Origin: Gordonia rubripertincta
Lineage (GTDB): Bacteria; Actinomycetota; Actinomycetes; Mycobacteriales; Mycobacteriaceae
DNA: 64,000 nucleotides
Assembly (NCBI RefSeq): GCF_038024875.1
Contig: NZ_CP136136.1
Coordinates: 1,364,001 to 1,428,000, forward strand
Reading direction: 5' to 3'
A program made the position numbers and the translations under genes. Position 1 is the stretch's first letter, and every line of letters starts with the position of its first letter. Under the pieces are notes generated by a model. The model ran no database searches, was not told the origin of the DNA, and was given only the letters and a program-made list of their open reading frames with translations. This document shows, piece after piece, positions 38,039 through 46,531 of this stretch.

Positions 38039-39265
38039 ACTAGACTACTGCAGAAGTTGCTGAAGATCGAGAACCTGGTGGTTCTTGATGTCGCCATTGA
38101 AGACGACGATGACGGCCAGTTGTTGGTCGTCTCGGTCCGTGCGAAACGCAGGCAGGGCTCGCGGTGTCCACACTGTCGACGGCGTCGACCAGGCTATGAC
38201 CGTCCACACCATCCGCGCCGTTGGCGACACCTCGACCTGGGCGGGATGCGCTGCTACCTGCAAGGACACATTGGACGGGTCGACTGCAGCCTGCACGGCG
38301 TCGTCACAGAACATGTGCCGTGGGCACGGCCGGCAGCAAAGATGACGCGCCGATTCGACGACACGGTCGCCTGGCTCGCCGCGCACAGTCCATCATCCGC
38401 GGTGTGTGAGTACATGAGGGTGTCGTGGCGAACAGTGCAACGCATCATCGCTCGAGTCGTTGCCGATCACACCGGACAGGCCGACCGAATGGATGGGTTG
38501 CGCAGGATTGGTATCGATGAAATCGCCTACCGAAAAGGTCGGCGATATCTGACGGTGATCGTCGACCACGACACCGGCAGGTTGGTGTGGGCGCGTGAGG
38601 GTGCAACCAAGAAGACGCTTCGCCAGTTCTTCGACGAGCTCGGCGCCACGCGCAGTGCACAGCTGACCCATGTGAGCGCCGACGCGGGTCAGTACATCGA
38701 AACGGTTGTTGCAGAACGTGCTCCGGATGCCATTCGATGCATGGATCCGTTTCATGTCGTCCAGTGGGCCACCCGTGCCGTGGACCGTTGTCGTAGCCGG
38801 GTCCTCAACCGGATCCACGGTCTCTCCAACGACGATCGTAGGAATCTGAGGTGGGCACTGTTGAAGAACCCCGAGAACCTCACCCCCGGTCAACAGCGGA
38901 CCCGTGAGCTGATCGTCAAACGCGCCAATAGTGAACTCGCTCGCGCGTATCAACTGAAAGAGGAACTCCGCCACATCGTTACCGGGGAACATTCCGGCAC
39001 GTGGCGACGGCTCGAGCACTGGTTACATCGAGCTGATCTTAGTCGAATCATCGAACTCGTCGGTCTCTCCAGATCGGTACGACAGCAACAGATCCAGATC
39101 TACAACTCCGTTGTCGTGGGCCTATCGAACGCCCGGGTGGAGGCCACCAACACGCATCTGAGGGCACTGACCAAACGGGCCTACGGATTTCACTCACCAG
39201 AAGCACTCATCGCGATGTCGACACTCACGCGAGGAGGGGCGTGTCCTGCTCTGCCACACCAGTAG
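38030..39265 (+). CDS. ISL3-family transposase
   Basis: 411 residues from TTG 38030 (GAGGAG 7 bp upstream; MRATRLLQKLL is the usual family start). N-terminal zinc finger SRCPHCRRRRPGYD, HTH-like CEYMRVSWRTVQRIIARV, then the DDE domain with IGIDEIAYRKGRRYLTVIVDHDTGRLVWARE, VSADAGQYIETVVAERAPDAIRCMDPFHVVQWA and SNARVEATNTHLRALTKRAYGFHS. All three acids are present, and the gene is uninterrupted. Confidence 0.93.
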   Translation: MRATRLLQKLLKIENLVVLDVAIEDDDDGQLLVVSVRAKRRQGSRCPHCRRRRPGYDRPHHPRRWRHLDLGGMRCYLQGHIGRVDCSLHGVVTEHVPWARPAAKMTRRFDDTVAWLAAHSPSSAVCEYMRVSWRTVQRIIARVVADHTGQADRMDGLRRIGIDEIAYRKGRRYLTVIVDHDTGRLVWAREGATKKTLRQFFDELGATRSAQLTHVSADAGQYIETVVAERAPDAIRCMDPFHVVQWATRAVDRCRSRVLNRIHGLSNDDRRNLRWALLKNPENLTPGQQRTRELIVKRANSELARAYQLKEELRHIVTGEHSGTWRRLEHWLHRADLSRIIELVGLSRSVRQQQIQIYNSVVVGLSNARVEATNTHLRALTKRAYGFHSPEALIAMSTLTRGGACPALPHQ

Positions 39266-39406
39266 TGACCCACGAAACCGTCAGGAGGACCATACATGTT
39301 CGACCATACCACTCTAATCTGTTGCCGTGCAACAAGAATGCTCCGGTTATGCAGACCCCGGTCTTGTCGGTGCGATGGTGTATTACGAGTCCAGACGGCC
39401 CCGAGT

Positions 39407-40118
39407 TCACGGGAAGAGGATCGACCGGAACACCTGCGGTATGCGTGCCCAGCCGGGCCGCGCCGCGTAGTGGGTGAGGGCCTTCGACGCCGAGTTGTTC
39501 GCCTTTGAGGTGACGAAGACCGGAGACGGCGGGGCGATGGTGGATTCGCCGCCCAGCCAGGACCGTGGGAACGGGCGGAACGAGCCGTACACCACCGACT
39601 TCTCCGGGTTGGGTATCAACAACCCGTTGTGTACCACGCCGATTCCGCTGCCGACGTCGTCGAGGGTGTTGCCCGGGTATGCGCCCCAGGTGAGCGTCGG
39701 TGAGAGGAAGACGAAGGCGGTCCAGCAGTTCGCCCCGATCGCTCCGTACCGCAGATCGGCGAGTGACTCATTGAGGCGAGGTCCGAGGGTCTTGCGTTCA
39801 CGGGGGGAGACGATGACGCAGGCGCCGAGCTGACCCGCGAGTCGGGTGTTCGCGAAGTGGACGGCGTCGCGCAGAAACGCTGCACCTGTACGGGCCGGCC
39901 AGCCACTCTTCGCCGCGCACCGACGGTGGGGTGGATTTGATGCGGATCGAGATCTCCGCCCAGCGTCGACTCACTTGGCCGACGGTCGTGCGCGTACGCA
40001 AGAACAGATCTGAGCGTTGTTGAAGTGGCATCGCCGCCCACTCGATGGCCCCCTGCGCGAGCTCCGCCAGCATGCCGTCGAGTTCGGCATGCGCCGGCGG
40101 CGAAAGCCCGGCAGTCAT
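39407..40118 (-). pseudogene. Aldehyde dehydrogenase-family gene with a large internal deletion
   Basis: From ATG 40118 the N-terminus (MTAGLSPPAHAELDGMLAELAQGAIEWAAMP, RSDLFLRTRTTVGQVSRRWAEIS, GEEWLAGPY) joins, in another frame near 39890, to the C-terminal part AAFLRDAVHFANTRLAGQLGACVIV, NCWTAFVFLSPTLTWGAYPGNTLDDVGSGIG and SVVYGSFRPFPRSWLGGE, ending at TGA 39407. About 200 or more central residues, including the cofactor-binding region, are missing (estimate from the family's length near 550-580). Not functional. The 120 bp between this and the ISL3 element hold only a short open frame of no recognisable type. Confidence 0.75.
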
Positions 40119-40250
40119 GGCCTCCAGTGTCCCACCTCGCACGCGGTGTGGCCAGACCCCGACGCGGGCCCACATGCGCGGGTCAGCGAAGTACGCCGAT
40201 TCGAGTGTCTGGTAGGTCTTTAACCAGACTCACCGATCGAAGGAGATCCC

Positions 40251-41054
40251 ATGGACGTCGCGGGCAAGGTAGCAATCGTCACCGGCGGCGGAGGCGGGAT
40301 CGGTGGTGCGCTCGCGCACGCTCTGGTCGAGGCGGGTGCGAAGGTCGTGGTCACCGACCTCGACGCGGCATCGGCGAACAGTGTCGCCGACAGACTGAAA
40401 GAGTCCGCGGTCGCGCTCGCCGGCGATGCCTCGAACGACGAGCACATCGATGCGGCGGTCCGCCTGGCCGAGTCCACCTTCGGACCCGTCGATCTGTACT
40501 TCGCCAACGCCGGTATCGGTCGCGGAGGCGGCCTCGACACCGGCGAGGCGATGTGGGATCTGGCGCTCGACGTCAACCTGCGCAGCCACATCCGGGCCGC
40601 ACGGCGTCTCGTTCCGGAGTGGGTCGAGCGGGGGAGCGGCTACTTCGTCAGCACGGCGTCGGCCGCCGGCCTGCTCACCCAGATCGGCAACGCACCGTAC
40701 TCGGTCACCAAGCACGCCGCGGTCGGTTTCGCCGAGTGGCTCAACATCACCCACGGCGACGACGGAGTGCGCGTCAGCTGCCTGTGCCCGATGGGTGTCG
40801 ACACCAAACTGCTCCGGCCCGAGGACGATTCGGCCACCGCGGACCAGAAGCTGATGCAGAAGGCCGTCGAGACCGCCGGCGAGGTCCTGACCCCGGGCGC
40901 GGTGGCCGCGATCGTGCTGGAAGCCGTTGCCGACGAACGATTCTTGATCCTGCCGCACGCACAGGTGCTGGACATGTACCGGCAGAAGGGCGCCGACTAC
41001 GACCGTTGGCTGCGCGGTATGCGTCGTTACCAGCGTTCGTTGCAGGGCCGGTAG
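40251..41054 (+). CDS. Short-chain dehydrogenase/reductase (SDR)
   Basis: 267 residues from ATG 40251 with GAAGGAGA upstream. TGGGGGIGGALAHAL is the classical TGxxxGxG cofactor loop (11-18), VVTDLDAASA with Asp suggests NAD preference, ANAGIG is the NNAG-type motif, STASAAGLL has the catalytic Ser and PYSVTKHAAV the Tyr-x3-Lys pair. Substrate not predictable; an alcohol/ketone conversion in the cytoplasm. Convergent with the phosphotriesterase-like gene, 3 bp between stops. Confidence 0.92.
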   Translation: MDVAGKVAIVTGGGGGIGGALAHALVEAGAKVVVTDLDAASANSVADRLKESAVALAGDASNDEHIDAAVRLAESTFGPVDLYFANAGIGRGGGLDTGEAMWDLALDVNLRSHIRAARRLVPEWVERGSGYFVSTASAAGLLTQIGNAPYSVTKHAAVGFAEWLNITHGDDGVRVSCLCPMGVDTKLLRPEDDSATADQKLMQKAVETAGEVLTPGAVAAIVLEAVADERFLILPHAQVLDMYRQKGADYDRWLRGMRRYQRSLQGR

Positions 41055-41057
41055 CGG

Positions 41058-42017
41058 CTACTCGAAGTAGCGACGCGGGACGTCGACGAGCATCGTCGTG
41101 ATGTCGGCGTCGCCGACCCCGCGTTCGCGCAGCGCGGGCAGGACGTCCTCGCTGATGTGGCGATAGTTCCATTTGGGCACCGCCTGCTTCTTTGCCTCCT
41201 GGTCGAACCAGTCGATGAAGCAGGACGCGTCGTGGGCGAGTGCCATGCGGTCGGCGTAGCCGCGCTTGCACAGTTCGGCGACCGTGTTCACCCGCTCCTC
41301 GAACGGCAGCAGCAGATCGAGGCCGAAGCGGTCCATGCCCAGGATCGATCCGGCGTCGGCGAGCTGCATCAGGTAGTCGAGGTCGACGCTGTCGCCGGAG
41401 TGGCCGATGACCACCTTGGTGAGATCGGCACCCTCCTCGGCCAGCACCTGCTGCGCCACGAGCCCCGACTGGGTGTGCGGGTTGGTGTGCACGGTGATGG
41501 GTGCGCCAGTCTGCGCGCTGGTCTGTCCGACGGCACGCATCACCCGTTCGACGCCCGGTGTCAGTCCCTCGGCCTCGATGGCGCACTTGAGGAATGCAGC
41601 GCGGACACCGGTGTCGGCGATGCCCTCCGTGAGGTCCTTGGTGAACATCTCCACCAGCGGTTCGGGGACGTCGAACAGCAGCCCGGGGCCGGCGTAGTGG
41701 AACTGGAACGGGATGTCGTTGTAGGTGTAGAGCCCCGTCGCGACGACGATGTTGAGGTCGATCTGCTCGGCGATCCGCTGGATGCGCGGGATGTACCGGC
41801 CGAGCCCGAGGACCGTGGGATCGAGGATGGTGTCGATCCCCAGTTCCTTCAGTTCGGCGAGGTCGTGGACGGCCTCGGCGACTTTCGCGTCCTCGTCCCA
41901 GTCGTGCTGGTAGTTCTGCCGGAACTCCTCGCCGACGATGAAGACGTGTTCGTGCACAAGTACTTTGCCGAGATCGGCGGAATCGATCGGACCTGCTGCG
42001 GTGTGGACGGTGGCCAC
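41058..42017 (-). CDS. Phosphotriesterase-family metal-dependent hydrolase
   Basis: 319 residues from GTG 42017 (AGGAGGTTCGC upstream). All metal ligands of the PTE/PLL amidohydrolase group are visible: HxH in LVHEHVF, carboxylated Lys in AFLKCAIEAEG, His in TVHTNPHTQSG and VIGHSGDSVD, Asp in LAHDASCF. Members hydrolyse lactones (quorum-sensing PLLs) or phosphotriesters; several actinobacterial ones act on unknown esters. The adjacent SDR could supply or use the hydroxy-acid product (inference). Confidence 0.9.
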   Translation of the reverse strand: MATVHTAAGPIDSADLGKVLVHEHVFIVGEEFRQNYQHDWDEDAKVAEAVHDLAELKELGIDTILDPTVLGLGRYIPRIQRIAEQIDLNIVVATGLYTYNDIPFQFHYAGPGLLFDVPEPLVEMFTKDLTEGIADTGVRAAFLKCAIEAEGLTPGVERVMRAVGQTSAQTGAPITVHTNPHTQSGLVAQQVLAEEGADLTKVVIGHSGDSVDLDYLMQLADAGSILGMDRFGLDLLLPFEERVNTVAELCKRGYADRMALAHDASCFIDWFDQEAKKQAVPKWNYRHISEDVLPALRERGVGDADITTMLVDVPRRYFE

Positions 42018-42192
42018 GCGAACCTCCTCCGGGGCCGCCTCGTTGCGGACCCGCTGCGCCGAACCCTAATCGACCCTCCTCCGGCGCGGGGTGGTTTCGA
42101 CGGCCCGCCACCGGCCACCGATGAGTTCCGGTGGAACCTCCGGTCTGACATCGTGACAACACAACGCATACCGCACACACAGGAGCATTCCG

Positions 42193-42735
42193 ATGGGAAA
42201 GATCCACGTCCACGAGTTCGTCACCCTCGACGGCAGTTACGAGAACCCGGCCTTCACGATGCCGTACGGGTTCACCGACCGGATGGGTGAGGTTCTGGCC
42301 GGAATCACCGGCTCATGTGACGGAATCCTGCTGGGACGCAACACGTTCGAGATGTTCGCGCCGGCCTGGTCGACCCGGACCGTCGACGACGACCCGGGCG
42401 CTCCGTTCTTCAACGACACCACCAAGTACGTCGTCTCCTCAACGCTCGACGAGACGACCGGCTGGCAGAACTCCGAGATCATCGGCGGTTACGATCCCGA
42501 GCGGATCCGGGAACTCAAGAAGGGCCGCGACCTGTACGTCAGCGGCAGCGGCACGCTGGTCCGAGCTCTGCTGCGCGACAAGCTGATCGACGAACTGCAT
42601 CTGCTCGTCTACCCGGTGGTCCTCGGGAGCGGCGCGCGCCTCTTCGACGGTCTCGCCGACCTGCCGCTCACCCTCGTGGAGACGGAGTCCTTCGGCAACG
42701 GCGTGGTGCACCTGTCGTACTCCTCGACCGCCTGA
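42193..42735 (+). CDS. Dihydrofolate reductase/RibD-C family protein
   Basis: 180 residues from ATG 42193. HVHEFVTLDGSYENPAF, CDGILLGRNTFEMFAPAW, TTKYVVSSTL, LYVSGSGTLVRALLRDKLIDELHLLVYPVVLGSGARLF are the usual blocks of RibD C-terminal-like proteins (YwjB type), NADPH-binding enzymes of unknown substrate that are common in actinobacteria. ACACAGGAGCATTCCG provides the ribosome site. Divergent from the phosphotriesterase-like gene; its end is 3 bp from the convergent TY-Chap-like gene. Confidence 0.88.
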   Translation: MGKIHVHEFVTLDGSYENPAFTMPYGFTDRMGEVLAGITGSCDGILLGRNTFEMFAPAWSTRTVDDDPGAPFFNDTTKYVVSSTLDETTGWQNSEIIGGYDPERIRELKKGRDLYVSGSGTLVRALLRDKLIDELHLLVYPVVLGSGARLFDGLADLPLTLVETESFGNGVVHLSYSSTA

Positions 42736-42738
42736 ACG

Positions 42739-44016
42739 TCAGGTCAGCTCCATCGCACTGAGGAGCAACTGCGCCACCTCGGCGTAGGCGCGGTGCTCCG
42801 CCTCGCAGAAGGCGATCTCCTCCTCGCCGAGTTCGGCCTTGCGGGCCGAGGCGAGATTGTCCATCCACTCGCGCATCTCGGCGGCGCAGATGTCGAAGAA
42901 CTCGTGCACGCGTTCGGGGTCGCTGCGGCAGGCGATGAGCACGGTGTTGGGCGACAACTTGCTGCCCGGCTTCTGGTTGACCCGCAGGAGTCCCAGCAGC
43001 GCCCCGGGGAGCCGTTCGCCGCGACACCGATGCGTGGCCTTCTTGTTCCCTTCGAGCCGGGTGATCATCTCGGCGCGGGCGGTGCCGGCGAACTCGTCCC
43101 ATCGACGCAGCGCGGCGTCGAGGTTGGCGGGACTGAACACCGCCACGTCGAGGCGGCGCTGCGCGTAGACCAGACCGTTGCGGACCACCACCGCGATCTC
43201 CGGCCAGCGCGGGGAGAACTCGGAGATCAACATCCCCAGGACCGACGGGGGCGGTACCGCGGAGCTGAGGATCGTCACGATCTCCAGCGCGCGTCCGTCG
43301 CGCGTGGGCCGCAGCAACGACGTTCCCGACGACCGCAGGAAGATCGCCTTGCGCGGACTGATCACCACGGGCCGCCCGGCTGCGGCCATCGCGGCGCGGA
43401 CCAGTTCGACGAGATGATCCTTGGACTGCGGCACGACACCACTCTCCACCGGGGCGTCGAGCGGATGGGCCAGCGATGCGAAGCGGATGGTGTCGGCGTT
43501 GGTGGTCTCGGGGTCGAGCGCGTGGGTTCCGAACTCGCGGCCGTGCCGGTCGGTGCCGGAGGCGTCGTCGGTGTTCTCGACGTCGGCCGATCCCGACGCC
43601 AGATGGTGCCGCGCGTACGACGGGTCGCCGATGCTGACGAACGACGGGTGGATGACCCCCCACACCTCGCGCAGAGCTCGTACGGCGGCGCGGGCGAGGT
43701 CACCGAAACGGTCGTCGTCCACCTCGTAACAGAAGGCGCTGCGGCCCTCCACGCGGCACCAGCCGCGGTCGACGATGTAGGTGGCCTGCCGCATCCAGCG
43801 GTCCTTGTCGGTCCACGTCAGATCGCCCGCGGAAATGGTGCAGCGCAACCGGTCCTGGTCGGCGACGGCGAATGTCATCCGCCTGCGCCAGCCACCCGCC
43901 GCGGCCTCCACGACGGTCAACGACTGCCCGGGAACCAGTTGCGGAACCCGGCCCGCGAGGGTCTCGGTGAAGTCCCGCCATGCCGCCTCGACGACGGCAT
44001 CGAAATCGGGGGACAT
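42739..44016 (-). CDS. TY-Chap-like (YopN/CesT/YbjN chaperone-fold) protein, paralog 1
   Basis: 425 residues from ATG 44016 (GAGGAG 5 bp upstream; GTG 44022 lies inside that site). An N-terminal domain about 1-120 (FDAVVEAAWRDFTETLAGRVPQL, DRLRCTISAGDLTW, RQATYIVDRGWCRV, ALREVWGVIHPSFV) is shared with the gene at 45061-46236. The rest has a central mixed region and a helical C-terminus (RVHEFFDICAAEMREWMDNLASARKAEL). The N-terminal block resembles proteins annotated as 'T3SS/YbjN peptide-binding chaperone 1' in Gordonia; this is from memory and only moderately sure. Function unknown; no membrane segment or signal. Confidence 0.6.
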   Translation of the reverse strand: MSPDFDAVVEAAWRDFTETLAGRVPQLVPGQSLTVVEAAAGGWRRRMTFAVADQDRLRCTISAGDLTWTDKDRWMRQATYIVDRGWCRVEGRSAFCYEVDDDRFGDLARAAVRALREVWGVIHPSFVSIGDPSYARHHLASGSADVENTDDASGTDRHGREFGTHALDPETTNADTIRFASLAHPLDAPVESGVVPQSKDHLVELVRAAMAAAGRPVVISPRKAIFLRSSGTSLLRPTRDGRALEIVTILSSAVPPPSVLGMLISEFSPRWPEIAVVVRNGLVYAQRRLDVAVFSPANLDAALRRWDEFAGTARAEMITRLEGNKKATHRCRGERLPGALLGLLRVNQKPGSKLSPNTVLIACRSDPERVHEFFDICAAEMREWMDNLASARKAELGEEEIAFCEAEHRAYAEVAQLLLSAMELT

Positions 44017-44111
44017 TCGCACTCCTCAGGGCTGGGTCCTCGTGCTGGGCGGCCGCCGGCGAACCTGCGGAACCCGAATACTACGACGCCTTCCTGACAC
44101 CCGGGTGAGAT

Positions 44112-44906
44112 CTACAGGGGAGTCGAATGCCGGGTCGTCTCCCCGAAGCTCGTGTGCCAGGGAAGTCGGCGGTCGATGTAGTCCGCACACGTCAGCGGAG
44201 AGTGCCGCGGGGAGCCGCCGGTGAGCGACCCCCACATCACCGAGTTGACGATCCGGACGGCCGTCGACCCCGTGCGCGTCGGATCCCAGGTGTCGGCGGA
44301 CTCCAGCGGGCCGGTGACCCGAGGCGCCGCGATCCGCGGTTGTGCGCGCGCCTGCTCGGCCCGGGAGATGTCGCAGAGGACGCACGCACTCGCGGAGGTG
44401 TGGCGGCGTCGCCGTGCCCAGGCGTCGGTCCGCATCGGGATGACCGTCAGCTGCACCAGTGTCCCGCCGGCATCCGGTCTCGCCCCGGTGTTGATCGACG
44501 GGGCGACGAACTGCCGGTGATCACCCGTGGCCGTTCGGTACGACGCCAAGGTCTGCTGCGTCGGCACCTCGATGTAGTCGTCGGTGGCGAAGTCGGGTGT
44601 CCCGGTGAACGGCTCGCCACTGATCGCGTTGATCCCGTCCACGCCGACCATCACCAGGAATGGATGCTGATGCGGAGAGGAGAAGTCGATCCAGGTCGCC
44701 TCCGACTGCCACAGCGGGATGACGGCGTCGGCGTCACCGGTCGGTGAGCCCTGCGCGAGTGGCAACGCGATGTCCGCCGTCAGTGCGGCGCGGTCGTGGG
44801 TATCGATGGCGCGCATGGTCCGCGGGAAGACGACATGCAGGCGGGCGTCGGGCCCCAGTTCGGGAAAGGCGAACGTCAACATGCTGCGGTCGGTGGTGAG
44901 GGTCAT
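44112..44906 (-). CDS. Conserved protein of unknown function between two TY-Chap-like paralogs
   Basis: 264 residues from ATG 44906 (CGGAGCA upstream). The middle, HPFLVMVGVDGINAISGEPF, DDYIEVPTQQTLASY, DHRQFVAP and TLVQLTVIPMRTDAW, follows a pattern I recall in a widespread uncharacterised family (core: 'internal strand, INAxTGxPW, YxVxPxQ, QFVAxP, LTVxPM'). After about residue 175 the sequence is polar with CVLCDI and a Trp-rich end. No signal peptide or membrane segment. It sits in the same strand as, and between, two related chaperone-like genes, which suggests one complex or pathway. No function assigned. Confidence 0.6.
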   Translation of the reverse strand: MTLTTDRSMLTFAFPELGPDARLHVVFPRTMRAIDTHDRAALTADIALPLAQGSPTGDADAVIPLWQSEATWIDFSSPHQHPFLVMVGVDGINAISGEPFTGTPDFATDDYIEVPTQQTLASYRTATGDHRQFVAPSINTGARPDAGGTLVQLTVIPMRTDAWARRRRHTSASACVLCDISRAEQARAQPRIAAPRVTGPLESADTWDPTRTGSTAVRIVNSVMWGSLTGGSPRHSPLTCADYIDRRLPWHTSFGETTRHSTPL

Positions 44907-45060
44907 GCGTTGCTCCGATGGAATGCCCGGCGGGGCCGCCCGCGGGAGACCCACTACCGATATAGCGCACACACCACCATGGCGCTCGTGTACGGGACCG
45001 TAATCCTCCGGGTGGACTACCGGAATACCAACGCGGGGGAGAGCCGTGTCCGGTTCGCGG

Positions 45061-46236
45061 CTACTTGGCCGTCGGACGACGGTCGGGGACGTCGTCGTCG
45101 GACAGCACGACGACCCGGAGAGCGGCGCGCAGATTGTGGGTCGTGGCCCGCCAGGCGTCGGCCTCGTGCCGGCACGCGTCGGCTTCGGTCGAGTCGGCGG
45201 ATGCGACCGCGTCGGCCGCCGAACGCCGCCAGGTGAGGTACTGCTCCTCGCAGGTGTGGATGAACGAGAGGATGTCGGCCTGGTTGTAGCGGCAGATCTT
45301 GGCGACCTCGTGGGCGGACAGCGACCGACCGTCGGGATCGAGTTCCAACAGGGTCTGCAGCGCATCCGGCAGGCGTTCGTCGGTCTCGGGCCGCATCGGT
45401 GCCGCAGTCTGCGTGATCTGCTCGATGACGTTCGGTGCGCAGTCGGCGAGGAAGCTGAACCACTCGGCGAGCGCGGAGCTCAGGTTGTGGGGGTGGAAGA
45501 CCGCGCACTCGAGGGTCAGGGTCGCGAAGACCTCGTCCTGCAGGAGGTGTACGCGGACCGCCGAACCCATCGTCGGCTGCGCCGCCACGATGTCGGCGGC
45601 ACGCCTGCGGTCGGGGATGTCGCCGGCCAGGCGGGCGAAGAACTCGAGTCGGGGTGCGTCCGACCGTGGGCTCAGCCACGACGACACGGGCTTGGTCGGC
45701 AGGGCGATGTCGCCGTCGGCGTCGGTCTGGATCAGGCAACCGGTCAGGTCCTCGAGCGAACGGACGAGCAGTGCCCGGAGGTGGTCGTCGTCGAAGGGCT
45801 GGACGGCGACCTCGATCTGCGGTTCGGCGCGCGCAGCCGGGGTGTGGTCGAGGAAGGCCGGGTGCACGACCTCCCAGACCCGACGCAGCGTGGCCACCGT
45901 GGCGTGGGCGAGTTCGTCGACGCGTCGGCGGCCCACCTCGTAGATGTGCGTGCCGTTGCGCAGTCGACGCCAGCCGAGGTCGGCGAGCATCTCGAGATGC
46001 TCGAGGAAGTACTCCTCGGTAGGGTGCAGATCGGTGTCGTCGATGGTGCACCGCAGACGGTTCGACCCGGTGAGGGTGTATCGCAGCCTGCCGTGGGGGC
46101 CTTCGGGGATCAGGGGGTCCTGCTGGATGGTGAGCGTCGAGCCGGGGGTGAGGTTGGCCAGACGGTCGCCGACGTGCAACTGGAATGTGCGCCAGGCGTC
46201 ATCGATGTTCGAGTCCACGGTGAAGTCGGGCGTCAT
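45061..46236 (-). CDS. TY-Chap-like protein, paralog 2
   Basis: 391 residues from ATG 46236 (AAAGGAAG 6 bp upstream). Its first 120 residues (IDDAWRTFQLHVGDRLANLTPGSTLTIQ, NRLRCTIDDTDLHPTEEYFLEHLEMLADLGWRRL, ATLRRVWEVVHPAFLD) align with paralog 1. The C-terminal part is different (SAHEVAKICRYNQADILSFIHTCEEQYLTWRRSAADAV). Soluble. Together with 44112 and 42739 it forms a three-gene unit. The 154 bp between this stop and the 44906 start hold no gene; the 295 bp upstream (46237-46531) hold only a small hairpin. Confidence 0.6.
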   Translation of the reverse strand: MTPDFTVDSNIDDAWRTFQLHVGDRLANLTPGSTLTIQQDPLIPEGPHGRLRYTLTGSNRLRCTIDDTDLHPTEEYFLEHLEMLADLGWRRLRNGTHIYEVGRRRVDELAHATVATLRRVWEVVHPAFLDHTPAARAEPQIEVAVQPFDDDHLRALLVRSLEDLTGCLIQTDADGDIALPTKPVSSWLSPRSDAPRLEFFARLAGDIPDRRRAADIVAAQPTMGSAVRVHLLQDEVFATLTLECAVFHPHNLSSALAEWFSFLADCAPNVIEQITQTAAPMRPETDERLPDALQTLLELDPDGRSLSAHEVAKICRYNQADILSFIHTCEEQYLTWRRSAADAVASADSTEADACRHEADAWRATTHNLRAALRVVVLSDDDVPDRRPTAK

Positions 46237-46493
46237 GTCGACTTCCTTTCTCGTGCGCTGAGATCGAGACCGCCCGGTGCTACAGCGGGCTTCGGGTGGC
46301 TGCGGTGTCGGTTCGTCGACGGACAGCCCGGATGAGCCGGCTCAGACGTGAACGACCGCGAACCCGTCTCGGGGTTCAGGTTAGGTGACCGGGGCGACAT
46401 TGTTGGTCGGTTGATCAGACCTATTGCTGAACGATTGCTCGAACCGTACCCCGCTCTGGGACGCCCGGCTGACCACGCAGACGGTTCTCCCAG

Positions 46494-46516
46494 GACCGGG
46501 AGCATAGTACCCGGTC
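46494..46516 (-). terminator. Hairpin after the DUF6777 gene
   Basis: GACCGGG (46494-46500) and CCCGGTC (46510-46516) with a 9-base loop, 15 bp beyond the stop of the minus-strand gene. No T tract. Confidence 0.45.
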
Positions 46517-46531
46517 AGAGCCTGAATATTT

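Larger units (their letters stand above)
37934..39283 (+). mobile_element. ISL3-family insertion sequence
   Basis: The left sequence TGACGGTTCTGTGGGT (37934 on) and the reverse complement of the right end, TGACGGTTTCGTGGGT (ending 39283), match at 14 of 16 positions; similarity continues weakly inward. The element carries one complete transposase gene. No 8-bp target duplication is evident, so exact ends are uncertain to a few bases. It sits 46 bp upstream of the DUF222/HNH start codon and would separate that gene from its own promoter. Confidence 0.8.

Noticed and set aside
37934..39283. 8-bp target duplication for the ISL3 element
   Set aside because: Flanks CTCTTGAC and GTCAGGAG do not match, so no duplication can be claimed.
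39296..39508. Small open frame with a good AGGAGG site after the ISL3 element
   Set aside because: 70 codons, odd Cys/Arg-rich composition, runs antisense into the aldehyde dehydrogenase remnant; no family resemblance.
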